Positions 44,820-54,033 are shown, counted from the stretch's first letter. The stretch is DNA of 64,000 nucleotides from Streptomyces sp. ICC1 (GCF_003287935.1 NZ_CP030287.1:6847227-6911226); one strand, 5' to 3'. Notes: a model not told the origin generated them from the sequence alone. Translations and numbers: made by a program.

Positions 44820-45575
44820 GCTCGGGCCGTACGAGCGCGGTGGTGCGCGGCACGTCCGGCGCGGAGTCCGGGCGCTGGTACGCCGGAGCGGCCGTGAGCG
44901 TGCCGGCGTACGGCACCGCCGAGGCCGGCGTGCCCGTGTCCGAGCGGGGCGTTCCCCACCGGCGGCGGCGGGCGGGGCAGCGACGGAGTCTTCCTGATCG
45001 GATCGTCCCCCGACTCGGGCACCAGCCCCAACCGTTGGACCGTCCGCGGCCACAACCGCTACAGCGTGCCCGGGACCCTGTCCGCGTTCGTCGTCTGCAC
45101 CTCGTCCGGCTCCCACATCGGGGGAACCATCGGCGGCAGCGTGCAGCCGGGCAGTGAAGGAGCCACCCGCGACAGGTGCGGTTCACCCACCGTGGCCACC
45201 GGGGTCGGCTGGCGCTCCGCCCCCGGGATGTACATCAGCGCGGCGGGCGTGTTCGGCAACCGGACCGCGGTCGAGGCCAACAACGAGGACACCGTCAGCC
45301 ACGACCTGTTCCTCACCCAGATGTGCGCCGAGGGCGCGCACTCCCAGCACACGGGCTCCCGGGTGGTGCTCCAGCAGTACCAGACCGCCGCGGCCACGGT
45401 CTCCTGCCTGCCCGGCCGGCGAAGTGCCCACCGGCGGCGGGGCGTCACGGGGTACCGGAGCTACCTGGTCGCGTCGGCGGGGACCGCCGACGGCCGCGGC
45501 TGGGAAGTGCGCGCCACCAACACGACGGCCTACCCCCGCCCGGTGTTCGCCCAGGTCATCTGCACACGGCCGTGA
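44820..45575 (+). pseudogene. Secreted-type hypothetical protein with frameshifts
   Basis: A beta-rich sequence with two Cys-Pro-Gly-Thr-Gly-Gly-Gly blocks. From about 44940 it reads 'CPSGAFPTGGGG', 'RWTVRGHNRYSVPGTLSAFV', 'DLFLTQMCAEGAHS' and 'RVVLQQYQTAAATVSC'. Near 45410-45465 'CPAGEVPTGGGASRG' appears one frame over, and the original frame returns for 'SYLVASAGTADGRGWEVRAT' and 'PVFAQVICTRP'. A 4-base duplication (CTGC) at about 45408 and a lost base near 45460 would explain it. Another shift occurs near 44940. No signal peptide can be placed. It is a decayed gene or error-rich sequence. Confidence 0.55.
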
Positions 45576-45590
45576 CGATCCCGCGGCGGT

Positions 45591-46280
45591 TCAGGACTTC
45601 ATGACGAAGCGCAGGGCAAGGCCGGAAGCCGTCGTCCAATGCGTGACGCGGACGTAGTCGTTCCAGATCAGCTTGTCCACTCCGGGCAGGGGAACGTCGA
45701 TCGGCTTGCCCACGTTGCTGCCGGCCTTGACGTCCTGGAGCGCGACTGTCATGGCCCTCGCCTCCGCCTCGTCCATCGGGCCGGTGAGGACCATCGCGGC
45801 GTACGCCTTCTCGCCCGGGGCGAGGGTGGTGAACGGCTCGTTCGGGTTGGCGCTGTCCTTGATCTCGGGGACCAGGGCTCTGGCATCGTCCAGCTGTACA
45901 TGGGGGTAGCGGTAGACGTTGCACTTCTTGTCGCTCTTGTTGGTGGCGGTGAAGAGGATGTGCCGGACGAGCTTGCCCTTCCCGTCCTCGCTCGTGGCGG
46001 AGATCGAAAGATCGGCCTCGGTACAGGTGGCGGCGGCGTTGCCGTTGCCGCCGGTGCCGCTCGAACCCGGGCTGGGCTTCGCGGTGGGCGTCTGACCGGA
46101 CTCCGGCGAACTCGTGGGCCCGGCCGTGTTCGTCGCGCTCGGCCGGTCCGAGGACTTGGGGTCGCCCGGGCCGTCTCCCGAAATCGGCGAGCACGCCGTG
46201 GACGCGAGCAGTGCGGCGAGCGTCGCGGCCCCGAAGACGCAGGCCTTCCAGTGGAGGCTCTTGCGGACGGCAGCATTCAT
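45591..46280 (-). CDS. DUF4232 domain lipoprotein-like exported protein
   Basis: A 229-residue exported protein. The signal region 'ACVFGAATLAALLASTACSP' ends in a lipobox-like Cys. A Ser/Thr/Pro/Gly-rich linker follows, then the DUF4232 domain from 'AAATCTEADLSISATSEDGK' through 'LFTATNKSDKKCNVYRYPHV', 'FTTLAPGEKAYAAMVLTG' and 'VRVTHWTTASG'. Two Cys probably pair. These actinobacterial surface proteins are uncharacterised. GGGGGAA precedes the ATG at 46280. It converges on the broken gene to its left. Confidence 0.82.
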   Translation of the reverse strand: MNAAVRKSLHWKACVFGAATLAALLASTACSPISGDGPGDPKSSDRPSATNTAGPTSSPESGQTPTAKPSPGSSGTGGNGNAAATCTEADLSISATSEDGKGKLVRHILFTATNKSDKKCNVYRYPHVQLDDARALVPEIKDSANPNEPFTTLAPGEKAYAAMVLTGPMDEAEARAMTVALQDVKAGSNVGKPIDVPLPGVDKLIWNDYVRVTHWTTASGLALRFVMKS

Positions 46281-46601
46281 GGTGTTCCCCCGTTTCGGCC
46301 GTACGCGGCCGCTGTCGACTCTCAGATGTCGGAACGTTGACGAGCCGTACACGGCGCGAACGAATCAGGCCAGGCTCGTGGTCGCAGATGTCGGCGCCCC
46401 GCTCAGTCTGCAATAGGAACCGTCCCCACCTCACCCCCCGTAGCCGTCTGTTACGGATTGAGTGCAGGGAGGTCACACGTCCGTCAGAAGCCACTGCGTG
46501 CCGCTGCCCACGTGGGCGGACGGGGCCGCCGGCCCCGAACGCGGACAGGTGGATTCCGGACAATTGCCCGCGCGGACAGTGACCTTCACCCGAGTGCGGC
46601 C
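46281..46601. other. Gap between the DUF4232 gene and the terpene cyclase remnant
   Basis: 321 bases with no gene visible. A 10-base word (CAGATGTCGG) occurs twice, 62 bases apart, which may be chance. It should contain the promoter of the divergent DUF4232 gene. Confidence 0.5.
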
Positions 46602-47389
46602 GTGGGGCCGACGTTCACCATCCCCTCCTGGCCGTCCCGGCTCAACCCGCACGTCGAGGAGATGCGGCGGCGCAGTCTGCGGTGGGCGCGGGACGCCGGG
46701 ATCGTCCGCGGCGAGGAGGAGGTCCGGCGCCTGGACGGGCCGAGGTTCGACCGGCTGGCGGGGTACGCCCATCCCGACGCCCGCGGGCCGGGCGCGCAGT
46801 TGGTGTCGGACTGGATGTTCTGGTTCTTCCCGTTCGACGACTGGTTCGACGGGCCCGTGGGCGAGGACCCGGGGCAGGTGCGGGCGGCCGTCGACCCGAT
46901 GGTCCGCTTCGTGTACGGGGAGTCGGGTGCGCTGCCCCTGTCCGCGCCGCCGCCTGCGCGGGCCTTCGCGGACTCGTGCGGGCGCAGCCGGATGGGCATG
47001 ACGGCGAGCTGGCAGGGCCGGTTCGCCGAGGACGTCGCCACGTACCTGTTCTCCTACGTCCTGGAGGCGCGGATGCGCCGCGACCCGGGGGAAGGGGGCA
47101 TGGACCACGTGGTGGAGGTCCGCAGGAACGCGATCGGGGTCCGGCCCTCCCTGGCGTTCGGCGAGACCGCGCAGGGCCAGGAACTGGCGTTCCCGCTGGT
47201 GTTGAGCGAACCGTTCCATCGACTCCGCACGGTCTGCGCGGCATCGTGGTCGTCCAGGACGACGCCTATTCCCTGCACAAGGACCTCGCTCAGGGCGAGA
47301 CCTGGAGCCGGGAGACCCGGCGCTACCACCCACACCACGACCCGTCGCCCGGGGACTCGGCGCAGACGCCGGCCGAAGCGCAGGCATAG
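46602..47389 (+). pseudogene. Class I terpene cyclase, frameshifted and truncated
   Basis: From GTG 46602 the sequence reads as an actinobacterial sesquiterpene-type cyclase: 'FTIPSWPSRLNPHVEEMRRR', 'RFDRLAGYAHPDA' and 'SDWMFWFFPFDDWFDG', with the acidic metal motif DDWFD. At about 47245 one base seems lost. One frame over it reads 'IVVVQDDAYSLHKDLAQGE', the position of the second metal motif (NDxxSxxxE), here altered to DDAYSLHKD. The last about 80 residues of the family are missing. The enzyme cannot be active as written. Confidence 0.75.
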
Positions 47390-47551
47390 GGCCGCCGCAC
47401 CGTACTGGGGGGCGGGCCCGGCGAGCGACCTCGCGGCCTCGGCGGGCTCAGGCCGGCCGGTGAGGTGTCCGGCAGGACGAGCGGCTTCCGTGGCCCCCGG
47501 CGCGGTGCCGTACCTCGGGGCGGCGCACCGGGGGAGCCGCCTCGCAGGGGT

Positions 47552-48304
47552 TCAGGCGATGCCCACCGTGTACGCGGCACGGTGGCCGGCGCCGTCCGGT
47601 ACTGGGGCCAGCGTCATCGCGGCGCCGGAGTCGCGGTAGCGGCTGTCGCGGGTGTTGGGGTGGGCCGGCGCGGGGCGGCGGGCATAGGGCTGGAGCGCGT
47701 ACACCCTCAGCAGGAGCTCCTCCGGGAAGAAGAACTGCGAGGTCTTCTCGGTCCGCTCGTCGGGGCGCACCTTGAAGTGGATGTGCGGCGCCAGCCCCCG
47801 GTACCAGCCGGGCACGATCGTGCGGAAGGTGCACCGGCCGGCGGCGTCCGTGATCTGGGTGCCGCGGAGGAAGGTCTGCGCGCCGGTGGAGTAGGTGCCC
47901 GAGACGTCGGCGTGCCACACGTCGACGGCGGCGCCCGCGACCGGGCGGCAGCCGGCCGACGCCCGCACCACGGTCAGGTCCAGCCGGAACGCCGCGCCGT
48001 CCCGGCCTTCCGTGATGTCCGACCGGACCCGGTCCAGGTCGAGGTAGTACGGGCCCTCTCCCGACTCCATGGTGAGCACGCAGGCCGGGGTGCTCCCGCC
48101 GGACGGCGAGGGGGAGGCGGATGGCGAAGGCATCGGGGCCGGGGGTGCGGGGGCCGAGGGCTGCCCTGCCGATCCCCGGGTGGCGGCCGGACCCGAGCAG
48201 GCGGCCGCCAGCGCGGCGACCCCGGCCGATCCGGCGGCCAGCAGAACCGTGCGGCGGCTGGTCCGGGAGCTTGCGTTCTCGGTCCTGCGAACGTTCTCGG
48301 TCAT
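47552..48304 (-). CDS. Secreted intradiol ring-cleavage dioxygenase-like protein
   Basis: A 250-residue exported protein. A twin-arginine start ('SRRTVLLAAGSAGVAALAAA') runs into a lipobox Cys ('AACSG') and a Pro/Ser linker. The catalytic domain then has the iron ligands of the intradiol group: Tyr in 'EGPYYLDLDRVRSD', Tyr in 'IVPGWYRGLAPHIHFKV' and the two His of 'PHIHF'; 'VDVWHADVSGTYS' is also typical. It should cleave catechol-type rings with non-haem Fe(III). Secreted actinobacterial members are proposed to act on plant aromatics. GAGGGG precedes the ATG. Confidence 0.85.
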   Translation of the reverse strand: MTENVRRTENASSRTSRRTVLLAAGSAGVAALAAACSGPAATRGSAGQPSAPAPPAPMPSPSASPSPSGGSTPACVLTMESGEGPYYLDLDRVRSDITEGRDGAAFRLDLTVVRASAGCRPVAGAAVDVWHADVSGTYSTGAQTFLRGTQITDAAGRCTFRTIVPGWYRGLAPHIHFKVRPDERTEKTSQFFFPEELLLRVYALQPYARRPAPAHPNTRDSRYRDSGAAMTLAPVPDGAGHRAAYTVGIA

Positions 48305-48852
48305 GCGAACCCCTCGCGCGCTCTTGGGGCCGTCGTGCCGGACGGCCACCGACCGCGCCCACCGTGCCGGACCGCGGGGACTGCGACCAGCACCGACACG
48401 CCCCGAACCGGCGGCGGGGCCGGGCGCACGACGCCTCCCGTACCGGGTGGTGCTCCGGGTGCGGGAGGCGGTTCGTGCGGGCGGGCGACCGTCGGGAAAC
48501 CTGTCGCCCCGCGGCGGAGCGGTACGGCCGCTCGTCCGGGTCCGTGCCCGCGGCCGGCTGCTCAAGCGCCGGGGGCGGGGGAACACCGGCCTGCCCCGGG
48601 CCCGGTCCCGGAAGACGGCGGGCCGCGGCGGCCGGTTGCCGTGCGGGTCCGGAAGGCGACCACGTCGTGCTCATCGTGCGGACGGAGCCCCGGCCGCGTG
48701 ATGGCGGGGGGATGCCACCACGCGGCTCGGGCCCGCTCGGGATCCCGCGCCGCTCACCGCCGCGGACTCCCTGTCCACTCGTATGGCCGGTCTCCGGCCG
48801 TCCAAACCAGTCGGATCGCCTTCTCTCTCGAAGGAGTGCCCGAGCGCAGCGG
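48305..48852. other. Gap between the dioxygenase and PAP2 genes
   Basis: 548 bases, GC-rich, with no open frame that reads like a protein family on either strand. It should hold the dioxygenase promoter. A short GGCCGGTCTCCGGCC-type dyad near 48785 could be the PAP2 terminator. Confidence 0.5.
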
Positions 48853-49683
48853 TCAGCCGGCTGGTGGTGCCGGTGTCCGCGGTGCCTCGGGCGCGGGTTC
48901 GGTGAGTTCCGGTTCCAGGCCCTCGGTCACCGCCGTCCTGCGTCGGCCGGTGTCGGCGCGCCAGGCCTCGAAGGCCAGCGCCGTCGCGGTGACCACCGCG
49001 AGGCCGAGCAGCCAGCCGCCCACGACGTCGCTGACCCAGTGGACGCCCAGCGCGACGCGCGTGTAGCCGACGCCCGCCACCGTGACCAGCGCGAGCGCCC
49101 AGGGCAGTGGGCGCCACGCACGCGGTACCAGGGGCATCAGCACCAGCAGCAGGACGGCGCACGAGGTGGTCGCCGTCATCGCGTGGCCGGAGGGGAAGGA
49201 GAACCCGGGCGCGTGGGCGACGGGGTCCGGCAGATGGGGCCGCGCCCTTTCGACCACGCTCTTGGCGAGGAAGCCGATCAGACCGCCCGCGACGGCGGTG
49301 ACGGCCGCCCAGGCCGCGAGCCGCCAGGCGCGACGGGTCAGGAGCCAGACCACGAGGACCGCCACCAGCAGGCGCATGGTCACGGGATCCCACACGAAGC
49401 CCGTGAGCACGTCGAGGAAGCGCACCCACCCCGGGTGTCCGAGGGCGTCGGCGTGCAGGCGCTCGGCCACGGCCCGGTCCACCCGGTGGAGCGGAGCCCA
49501 CCGGGACTCCACCAGGACCAGGGCCAGCGCGAAGGGCACGGAAGCCACCGCCGTCGCGGCGGCGGCGAGTACGAGCCGTGCGCCGAAGGTGGCGTCGGAT
49601 CCGAAGTGCCGTGAGGTCAGGCGCCGGAGCGTGCCGTGCGGTCCGGGCCCCTCCCGTCGTGAACGCTGCGTGTGCCGTGCCAT
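48853..49683 (-). CDS. PAP2-family membrane phosphatase
   Basis: A 276-residue integral membrane protein with about six helices. The three phosphatase motifs are present: 'KSVVERARPHLPD' (K-x6-RP), 'FSFPSGHAMT' (PSGH) and 'RVALGVHWVSDVVGG' (R-x5-H-x3-D). These enzymes act outside the membrane on lipid or isoprenyl phosphates such as phosphatidic acid or undecaprenyl pyrophosphate. The C-terminus is Pro/Glu-rich. The YihY gene lies 65 bases upstream on the same strand, so cotranscription is likely. Confidence 0.9.
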   Translation of the reverse strand: MARHTQRSRREGPGPHGTLRRLTSRHFGSDATFGARLVLAAAATAVASVPFALALVLVESRWAPLHRVDRAVAERLHADALGHPGWVRFLDVLTGFVWDPVTMRLLVAVLVVWLLTRRAWRLAAWAAVTAVAGGLIGFLAKSVVERARPHLPDPVAHAPGFSFPSGHAMTATTSCAVLLLVLMPLVPRAWRPLPWALALVTVAGVGYTRVALGVHWVSDVVGGWLLGLAVVTATALAFEAWRADTGRRRTAVTEGLEPELTEPAPEAPRTPAPPAG

Positions 49684-49748
49684 GGTGGCGCTAGCCTCTC
49701 GTGTGCGGTGAAGGTGTGCGGGGCGGTGGCGGTGTGCGGGCCGGTCGG

Positions 49749-50702
49749 TCAGACCCCGGGATCGGCCGTGACCGGCTCTCTCGCCCCCGCCCGTACGGCT
49801 TCCAGCTGGGCGGCGAAGGACAGTCCCAGGAAGAGCGCGATCGAGGTGAGGTAGGACCAGATCAGCAGCGACACGATCGCGCTGAGGGGTCCGTAGACGC
49901 TGGTGAACGAGCCGCTCGCGCCCACGTACAGGCTCAGGCCCCACGTCGCCAGGTTCCACAGCACCAGGTACACGACGGCTCCGAACGCCAGCCAGGTGTA
50001 GCCGGGCTGGCGCCGGCGCGGGGAGAGCCGGAAGATCGCGCTGGCGGCCAGGACCGCGAGCAGGACGCCGACGGGCCAGCGCAAGAGGTCCCACGCCCGG
50101 ACCGTGGCGGGAGCGAGCCCGTACACCTCGGCCAGCGCGTGGGTCAGGTGCGTGCCGAGGACGGTGAGGATGAAGCTGAGCCCCAGGGGGAAGCCCGCGA
50201 GGGCCGCCATCACCAGGCCCCGGGTGTACTTGGCGAGGAAGGGCCGGTCGCGTTCGTTGCCGTAGATGCGGTTGGCACCCCGTTCGACCTGGCACAGGCT
50301 CGTGGTGACATTCACGAGGGAGAAGAGCAGGCCCAGCCAGAGGGCTGCCTGGCCGCCGTCGCCCGCATGGCGTCTGCTCTCGCGGAGCGCGTCGTCGACC
50401 ACCGCCTGGCCGGGGCCGCTGGTGAGCCCCCGGATGGTGAGCTCGGCCACGCGGCCCGCCTCCTCGCTGTGCATGACGCCGGACAGGCCGATGGCCGCGA
50501 TGGCCAGCGGGACGATGGACAGGACGGTCTGCAGGGCGAGCGCGCGGGCGTGGCTGAATCCGTCGGCGTAGCGGAAGCGGACGAAGGAGTCGCGCGCCAG
50601 GCTCCAGCCTCCGTAGCGGCGCAGCGCGGTCCACGCCTCGTCGGCGGACAGTTCCTCGCCGCGCACGTCGTGTTGTTGCGGTACCCGTCGTGCGGTGCCC
50701 AT
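49749..50702 (-). CDS. YihY/BrkB-family membrane protein
   Basis: A 317-residue protein with six hydrophobic segments and the family marks 'FSHARALALQTVLSIVPLAI', 'CQVERGANRIYGNERDRPF', 'YGPLSAIVSLLIWSYLTSIA' and 'LGLSFAAQLEA'. YihY/BrkB proteins are inner-membrane proteins of unclear function (not the ribonuclease they were once called). It precedes the PAP2 gene, and a lipid-kinase remnant lies just upstream, suggesting an envelope-lipid gene group. Confidence 0.88.
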   Translation of the reverse strand: MGTARRVPQQHDVRGEELSADEAWTALRRYGGWSLARDSFVRFRYADGFSHARALALQTVLSIVPLAIAAIGLSGVMHSEEAGRVAELTIRGLTSGPGQAVVDDALRESRRHAGDGGQAALWLGLLFSLVNVTTSLCQVERGANRIYGNERDRPFLAKYTRGLVMAALAGFPLGLSFILTVLGTHLTHALAEVYGLAPATVRAWDLLRWPVGVLLAVLAASAIFRLSPRRRQPGYTWLAFGAVVYLVLWNLATWGLSLYVGASGSFTSVYGPLSAIVSLLIWSYLTSIALFLGLSFAAQLEAVRAGAREPVTADPGV

Positions 50703-50798
50703 CGTCGTGCCGCCTTCCCGTGGAGCGTACGGAGCTTGCGGTCGGTCGGTGCGGCTGCCGGGGAGCCGTGGGCGCGGGGAGCGGCACGGGCCCCAGCC

Positions 50799-51120
50799 TC
50801 AGCGCGGCGCACCGGGGGAAGCCGGGGAGGCGGTGGGAACGTGGTCGGCACGGTCGGCATGGTCCGTGTGCTCCTCGTCGTGTGGTGCGGCGGCGGGAAC
50901 GCCGAAGGCTCGGGGCAGGTAAACGCGCAGAGCGCCCGGTTCGATCTCGGCGGTGAGGCGGACCCCGTCGCGCACGGCATCGCCGTCGAGCTCGCGCGGC
51001 TGCGGGACGGCGCAGCGGATGTCGATCCGGGTGGCGCTGAAGTACTCCAGCGCTCCCCCGGCTTCCCTGTGCCCGGAGTCGGGGCCGGAGTCGGGGCCGG
51101 AGTCGGGGCCGGGGCCGGTC
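50799..51120 (-). pseudogene. Diacylglycerol/lipid kinase, C-terminal fragment cut by the adapter join
   Basis: The minus strand reads 'LEYFSATRIDIRCAVPQPRE', 'LDGDAVRDGVRLTAEIEPGA' and 'LRVYLPRAFG', ending at TGA (50799-50801). This is the C-terminal beta domain of the DgkB/YegS lipid-kinase family; 'LDGD' is the conserved turn. Just before it in reading order are three 12-base tandem copies encoding GPDS repeats. Then the sequence becomes adapter at 51116. The catalytic part is absent, so the gene is only partly represented. Confidence 0.7.
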
Positions 51121-51185
51121 CTGTATACACATCCTACGCTGGCGACGAACTACGCTGTGGAGGTCTTGGTGGTAGCCGTCTTAGT
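51116..51185 (-). other. Nextera adapter in the assembly (artefact)
   Basis: Without gaps this 70-base stretch follows the reverse complement of the P5-index-Read1-mosaic-end adapter. By my count the mosaic end (51116-51134) agrees at 14 of 19, the Read1 primer part (51135-51148) at 12 of 14 and P5 (51157-51185) at 22 of 29. An 8-base index (ACTACGCT) lies exactly where it should. The kinase gene on its left stops here. Confidence 0.93.
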
Positions 51186-51444
51186 TCTTTGTGCACGGGG
51201 TGGGCAAGCAGTATCTGAGCGAGGACGCGCGCGCGCGGGCCGCCCTGCCCGAACTGCTCGGTGGTGTGCGGCTCTCGGGCGGTCCGGTTCCGGCGCCCGC
51301 CGGCGTCGGCGTGGCGTTCTGCGGGGCCCTGTTCCGCCCCGCCTGCTCTCTCTCCCGCCCGTCTCCCCCGTCCGCCGCTCCCGCCGTCGCGCCGGCGGGG
51401 GCGTTCCGGCTCCTTACCGGTCCGAGAAGACAGGGGAGATCTTC
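51186..51444. other. Stretch without a recognised gene after the adapter
   Basis: 259 bases, unusually rich in CG alternation around 51221-51238. No reading frame resembles a family. Its link to the left side is doubtful because of the adapter; it contains the leader of the HAF-repeat gene. Confidence 0.5.
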
Positions 51445-52590
51445 TTGATACCCGTGGTCCTTTCCGTGTTGTTATCCGTGATGGTGACGCCGTCCGCATC
51501 CGCGTCCCCATCCACGTCCTCATCCACGTCCGCGTCCTTTGACGCCGGCGTCTCGATGTACGAACTGCCGCTCCTGGCAGGCCACACCAGCAGTTCGGCC
51601 CAGGCGATGAACGACGCCGGGGATGTCGTGGGGCTCTCGCTGGACGAGAGCGGGGACGGCTACCTCGTGCGGTGGGGCGACGACGGCTCCCTCACCCGTC
51701 TGCAGGCCGTCGGCGGAGGTTCGGGCGGCCAGGCGGTCAAGATCGCCGAGGACGGCACCGTGGCCGGTTTCACCGACACGCCGGACGGCGTACGCCATGC
51801 CGCGCGATGGGACGCGTCAGGCGTCCTCACCCGGCTCGAGGAACCGTCGGGCTACGTCGACGGCGAGGCCCAGGACATCAACGACTCCCACGTCGCCGTG
51901 GGACGGCTCTCGACGGCCGACCGTACGCGCCCCGTGCGCTGGGGCGCCGACGGCCGGGCGACCGAACTGCGCCTGCCCGCGAAGGCGGTGGGCGGCGTGG
52001 CCACCGCGATCAACGCGCGGGGGGAGATCGCCGGCCATGTGTTCGTGCCGGGCGAGAAGACCCGGGCCGTCCGCTGGGACACCGCGGGGCGGGTCCACGA
52101 ACTCGGCTCGCTCGGGGGCGCGTTCAGCGAGCCGACCGCGATCAACGACCGCGGTACGGTGATCGGCCAGGCGACCGACCGGGCCGGGGAGTGGAAGGCC
52201 GTCCGCTCCGTACGCGGGAAGAAGTTCGAAGCCCTCCCGTCGCAGGGGATCGGCGCGCGTTCCGTGAGCGTCAACAACGCCGACGTCGTGGTCGGGAACG
52301 TCAAGGACCACGCCGTCAGGTGGGACGGGGCCACCACCACGGAGCTGGGGGTGCTGCCCGGCACGGGCAGGGTCTTCGTCAGCGGCGTCAACGACGCGGG
52401 AACGGCCGTCGGCACCTCGGACGAGCGCGCCGTGACCTGGGACGCGCGGGGGCGGGTCACCGCCCTGCCCCTTCCCGCCGGCGTCGACACGACCCGGCCG
52501 ATCGCGATCAACGCGACCGGGAGCGTCGCGGGCGACGCGGGCAGTTCGAGGCCCCGGCCGGTGCGCTGGCGCGCCGTCATCTGGCGGTAG
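51445..52590 (+). CDS. Exported HAF-repeat protein
   Basis: A 381-residue protein. TTG 51445 has GGGGAG 6 bases upstream and gives a signal peptide ('PVVLSVLLSVMVTPSASASP'). The body is about eight imperfect repeats of the HAF type, each with a core like 'AxxIND-x-G-x-VxG' followed by 'A-x-RWD': 'AQAMNDAGDVVG', 'AQDINDSHVAVG', 'ATAINARGEIAG', 'PTAINDRGTVIG', 'VSGVNDAGTAVG' and 'PIAINATGSVAG'. Such repeats should form a beta-propeller-like structure. These proteins are secreted and of unknown function. Confidence 0.82.
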   Translation: MIPVVLSVLLSVMVTPSASASPSTSSSTSASFDAGVSMYELPLLAGHTSSSAQAMNDAGDVVGLSLDESGDGYLVRWGDDGSLTRLQAVGGGSGGQAVKIAEDGTVAGFTDTPDGVRHAARWDASGVLTRLEEPSGYVDGEAQDINDSHVAVGRLSTADRTRPVRWGADGRATELRLPAKAVGGVATAINARGEIAGHVFVPGEKTRAVRWDTAGRVHELGSLGGAFSEPTAINDRGTVIGQATDRAGEWKAVRSVRGKKFEALPSQGIGARSVSVNNADVVVGNVKDHAVRWDGATTTELGVLPGTGRVFVSGVNDAGTAVGTSDERAVTWDARGRVTALPLPAGVDTTRPIAINATGSVAGDAGSSRPRPVRWRAVIWR

Positions 52591-52679
52591 GCCGTCTGGC
52601 GGTAGGCCGCCTCTTCCGGATCTTGCCGGGACCGCGCGCGCGGTCCCGGCAAGCACGATCCGAGGGGGGCGCCACGGCA

Positions 52680-54020
52680 CTAGCCTCCGATGTCGCGGCT
52701 GCGGAGATCGTCCATCGTCTCGCGCCGGACGAGGAGCCGGGAGGAGCCCCCGTGGACCGCGACGACCGCGGGGCGGCCGACGAGGTTGTAGCCGGAGGCC
52801 ATGGACAGCTGGTAGGCGCCGGCCACCGGTACGGCGAGCAGGTCGCCGGGGTGGACGTCGCCGGGCAGTTCCACGTCGGCCGCGAGGACGTCGCCCGCCT
52901 CGCAGTGGCGTCCGACGACCGTCGTGGTCCGGCATCCGGCCGCGGAGCGGCGGCCGATGAGGCGGGGCGCGTAGCGCACCCCGTACAGCGCGGGCCGCGG
53001 GTTGTCGCTCATCCCGCCGTCGACGGCGACGAAGGCCTTCCCGCCGGTGTGCTTGACGGCGAGGACCCGGTACACGGCGACACCCGCGGGTCCGACGACG
53101 GCCCGGCCGGGCTCGATCAGGAGCCGGGGTACGGTCAGCCGGGCGGCGGCGCAGCCCGATACGAGCTCCGCGCGCAGCCGCCGGGCCAGCGCGGTGAGGT
53201 CAAGGGCGGGTTCACCGGGCCGGTAGCCGATGCCGTGGCCGCCGCCCATGTCCAGTTCGGGCAGGACGGTTCCGTGCGCGTCCCGGATCCGGGCCATCAG
53301 CCCCACCATCCGGCGCAGGGCCACCAGATAGGGCTTCACCTCGGTGATCTGCGAACCGATGTGGCAGTGCAGACCGGTCAGTTCGAGCTGCGGCTGGGAC
53401 AGGATCCGCGCGATGGCGTGCTGCGCGCCCCCGTCGGTGAGGGACAGGCCGAACTTCTGGTCGTCCGTACCGGTGCGGATCTTGTCGTGGCCGCCCGCCG
53501 AGACGCCCGGCACCACCCGCACCATGACCTTCTGGTGTCCCCCGGGGCCGACCGAGGCCGCGATCCGGGCGATCTCGGACGGGCCGTCGATGACGATGCG
53601 GCCCACACCCAGCCGCAGGGCGGCCTCCAGGTCGCGGGGTGACTTGGCGTTGCCGTGCAGCACGATCCGGTCGGGCGGGAAGCCGGCGGTCACGGCGAGC
53701 TCCAGCTCCCCGGCCGAGCACACGTCCAGGCCCAGCCCCTCCTCCCGTACCCAGCGCACCATCGCGCGGGAGAGGAACGCCTTGGCGGCGTAGAGCACTT
53801 CGGCTTCGGGAAAGGCGTCCCGGTAGGTCCGGCAGCGTCCGCGCACCTCGCCCTCGTCCAGGACGTAGACGGGGGTCTCGAACCGGTCCGCGATCTCCGC
53901 CAGCGACACCCCGCCGACGGCCAGGCCGCCGTGCGGGAGCCGCGTCGCGGACGCCGGCCAGATCGACAGGTCATCGGCACTGGCGGCCGCCGGAGTCTCC
54001 GGGAGGTCGGTGACGGTCAT
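52680..54020 (-). CDS. lysA: Diaminopimelate decarboxylase
   Basis: A 446-residue PLP fold-III enzyme converting meso-diaminopimelate to lysine. It has 'EVLYAAKAFLSRAMVRWV' (PLP Lys), 'GLGLDVCSAGELELAVTAGF', 'IVLHGNAKSPRDLEAAL', 'VVPGVSAGGHDKIRTGTDDQ', 'KFGLSL', 'LHCHIGSQITEVKPY', 'LDMGGGHGIGY' and the substrate-site 'LLIEPGRAVVGPAG', then 'GAYQLSMASGYN'. These include the HIGSQ and EPGR marks of true DAP decarboxylases, unlike the relative at 8673. It stands with the small SAV_915-family gene 13 bases upstream. A second lysA elsewhere is possible in Streptomyces. Confidence 0.88.
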   Translation of the reverse strand: MTVTDLPETPAAASADDLSIWPASATRLPHGGLAVGGVSLAEIADRFETPVYVLDEGEVRGRCRTYRDAFPEAEVLYAAKAFLSRAMVRWVREEGLGLDVCSAGELELAVTAGFPPDRIVLHGNAKSPRDLEAALRLGVGRIVIDGPSEIARIAASVGPGGHQKVMVRVVPGVSAGGHDKIRTGTDDQKFGLSLTDGGAQHAIARILSQPQLELTGLHCHIGSQITEVKPYLVALRRMVGLMARIRDAHGTVLPELDMGGGHGIGYRPGEPALDLTALARRLRAELVSGCAAARLTVPRLLIEPGRAVVGPAGVAVYRVLAVKHTGGKAFVAVDGGMSDNPRPALYGVRYAPRLIGRRSAAGCRTTTVVGRHCEAGDVLAADVELPGDVHPGDLLAVPVAGAYQLSMASGYNLVGRPAVVAVHGGSSRLLVRRETMDDLRSRDIGG

Positions 54021-54033
54021 CGCCCGATCCCCT

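Noticed and set aside
48853..51132. A long minus-strand frame beginning MCIQDR and covering the PAP2 gene.
   Set aside because: The first residues come from adapter sequence. The PAP2 protein starts at 49683, and the YihY gene occupies another frame of the same strand.
51205..51228. CAAGCAG at 51205 as the start of a P7 adapter following the P5 adapter.
   Set aside because: Only the first seven bases fit; the following Read2 and mosaic-end segments do not match.
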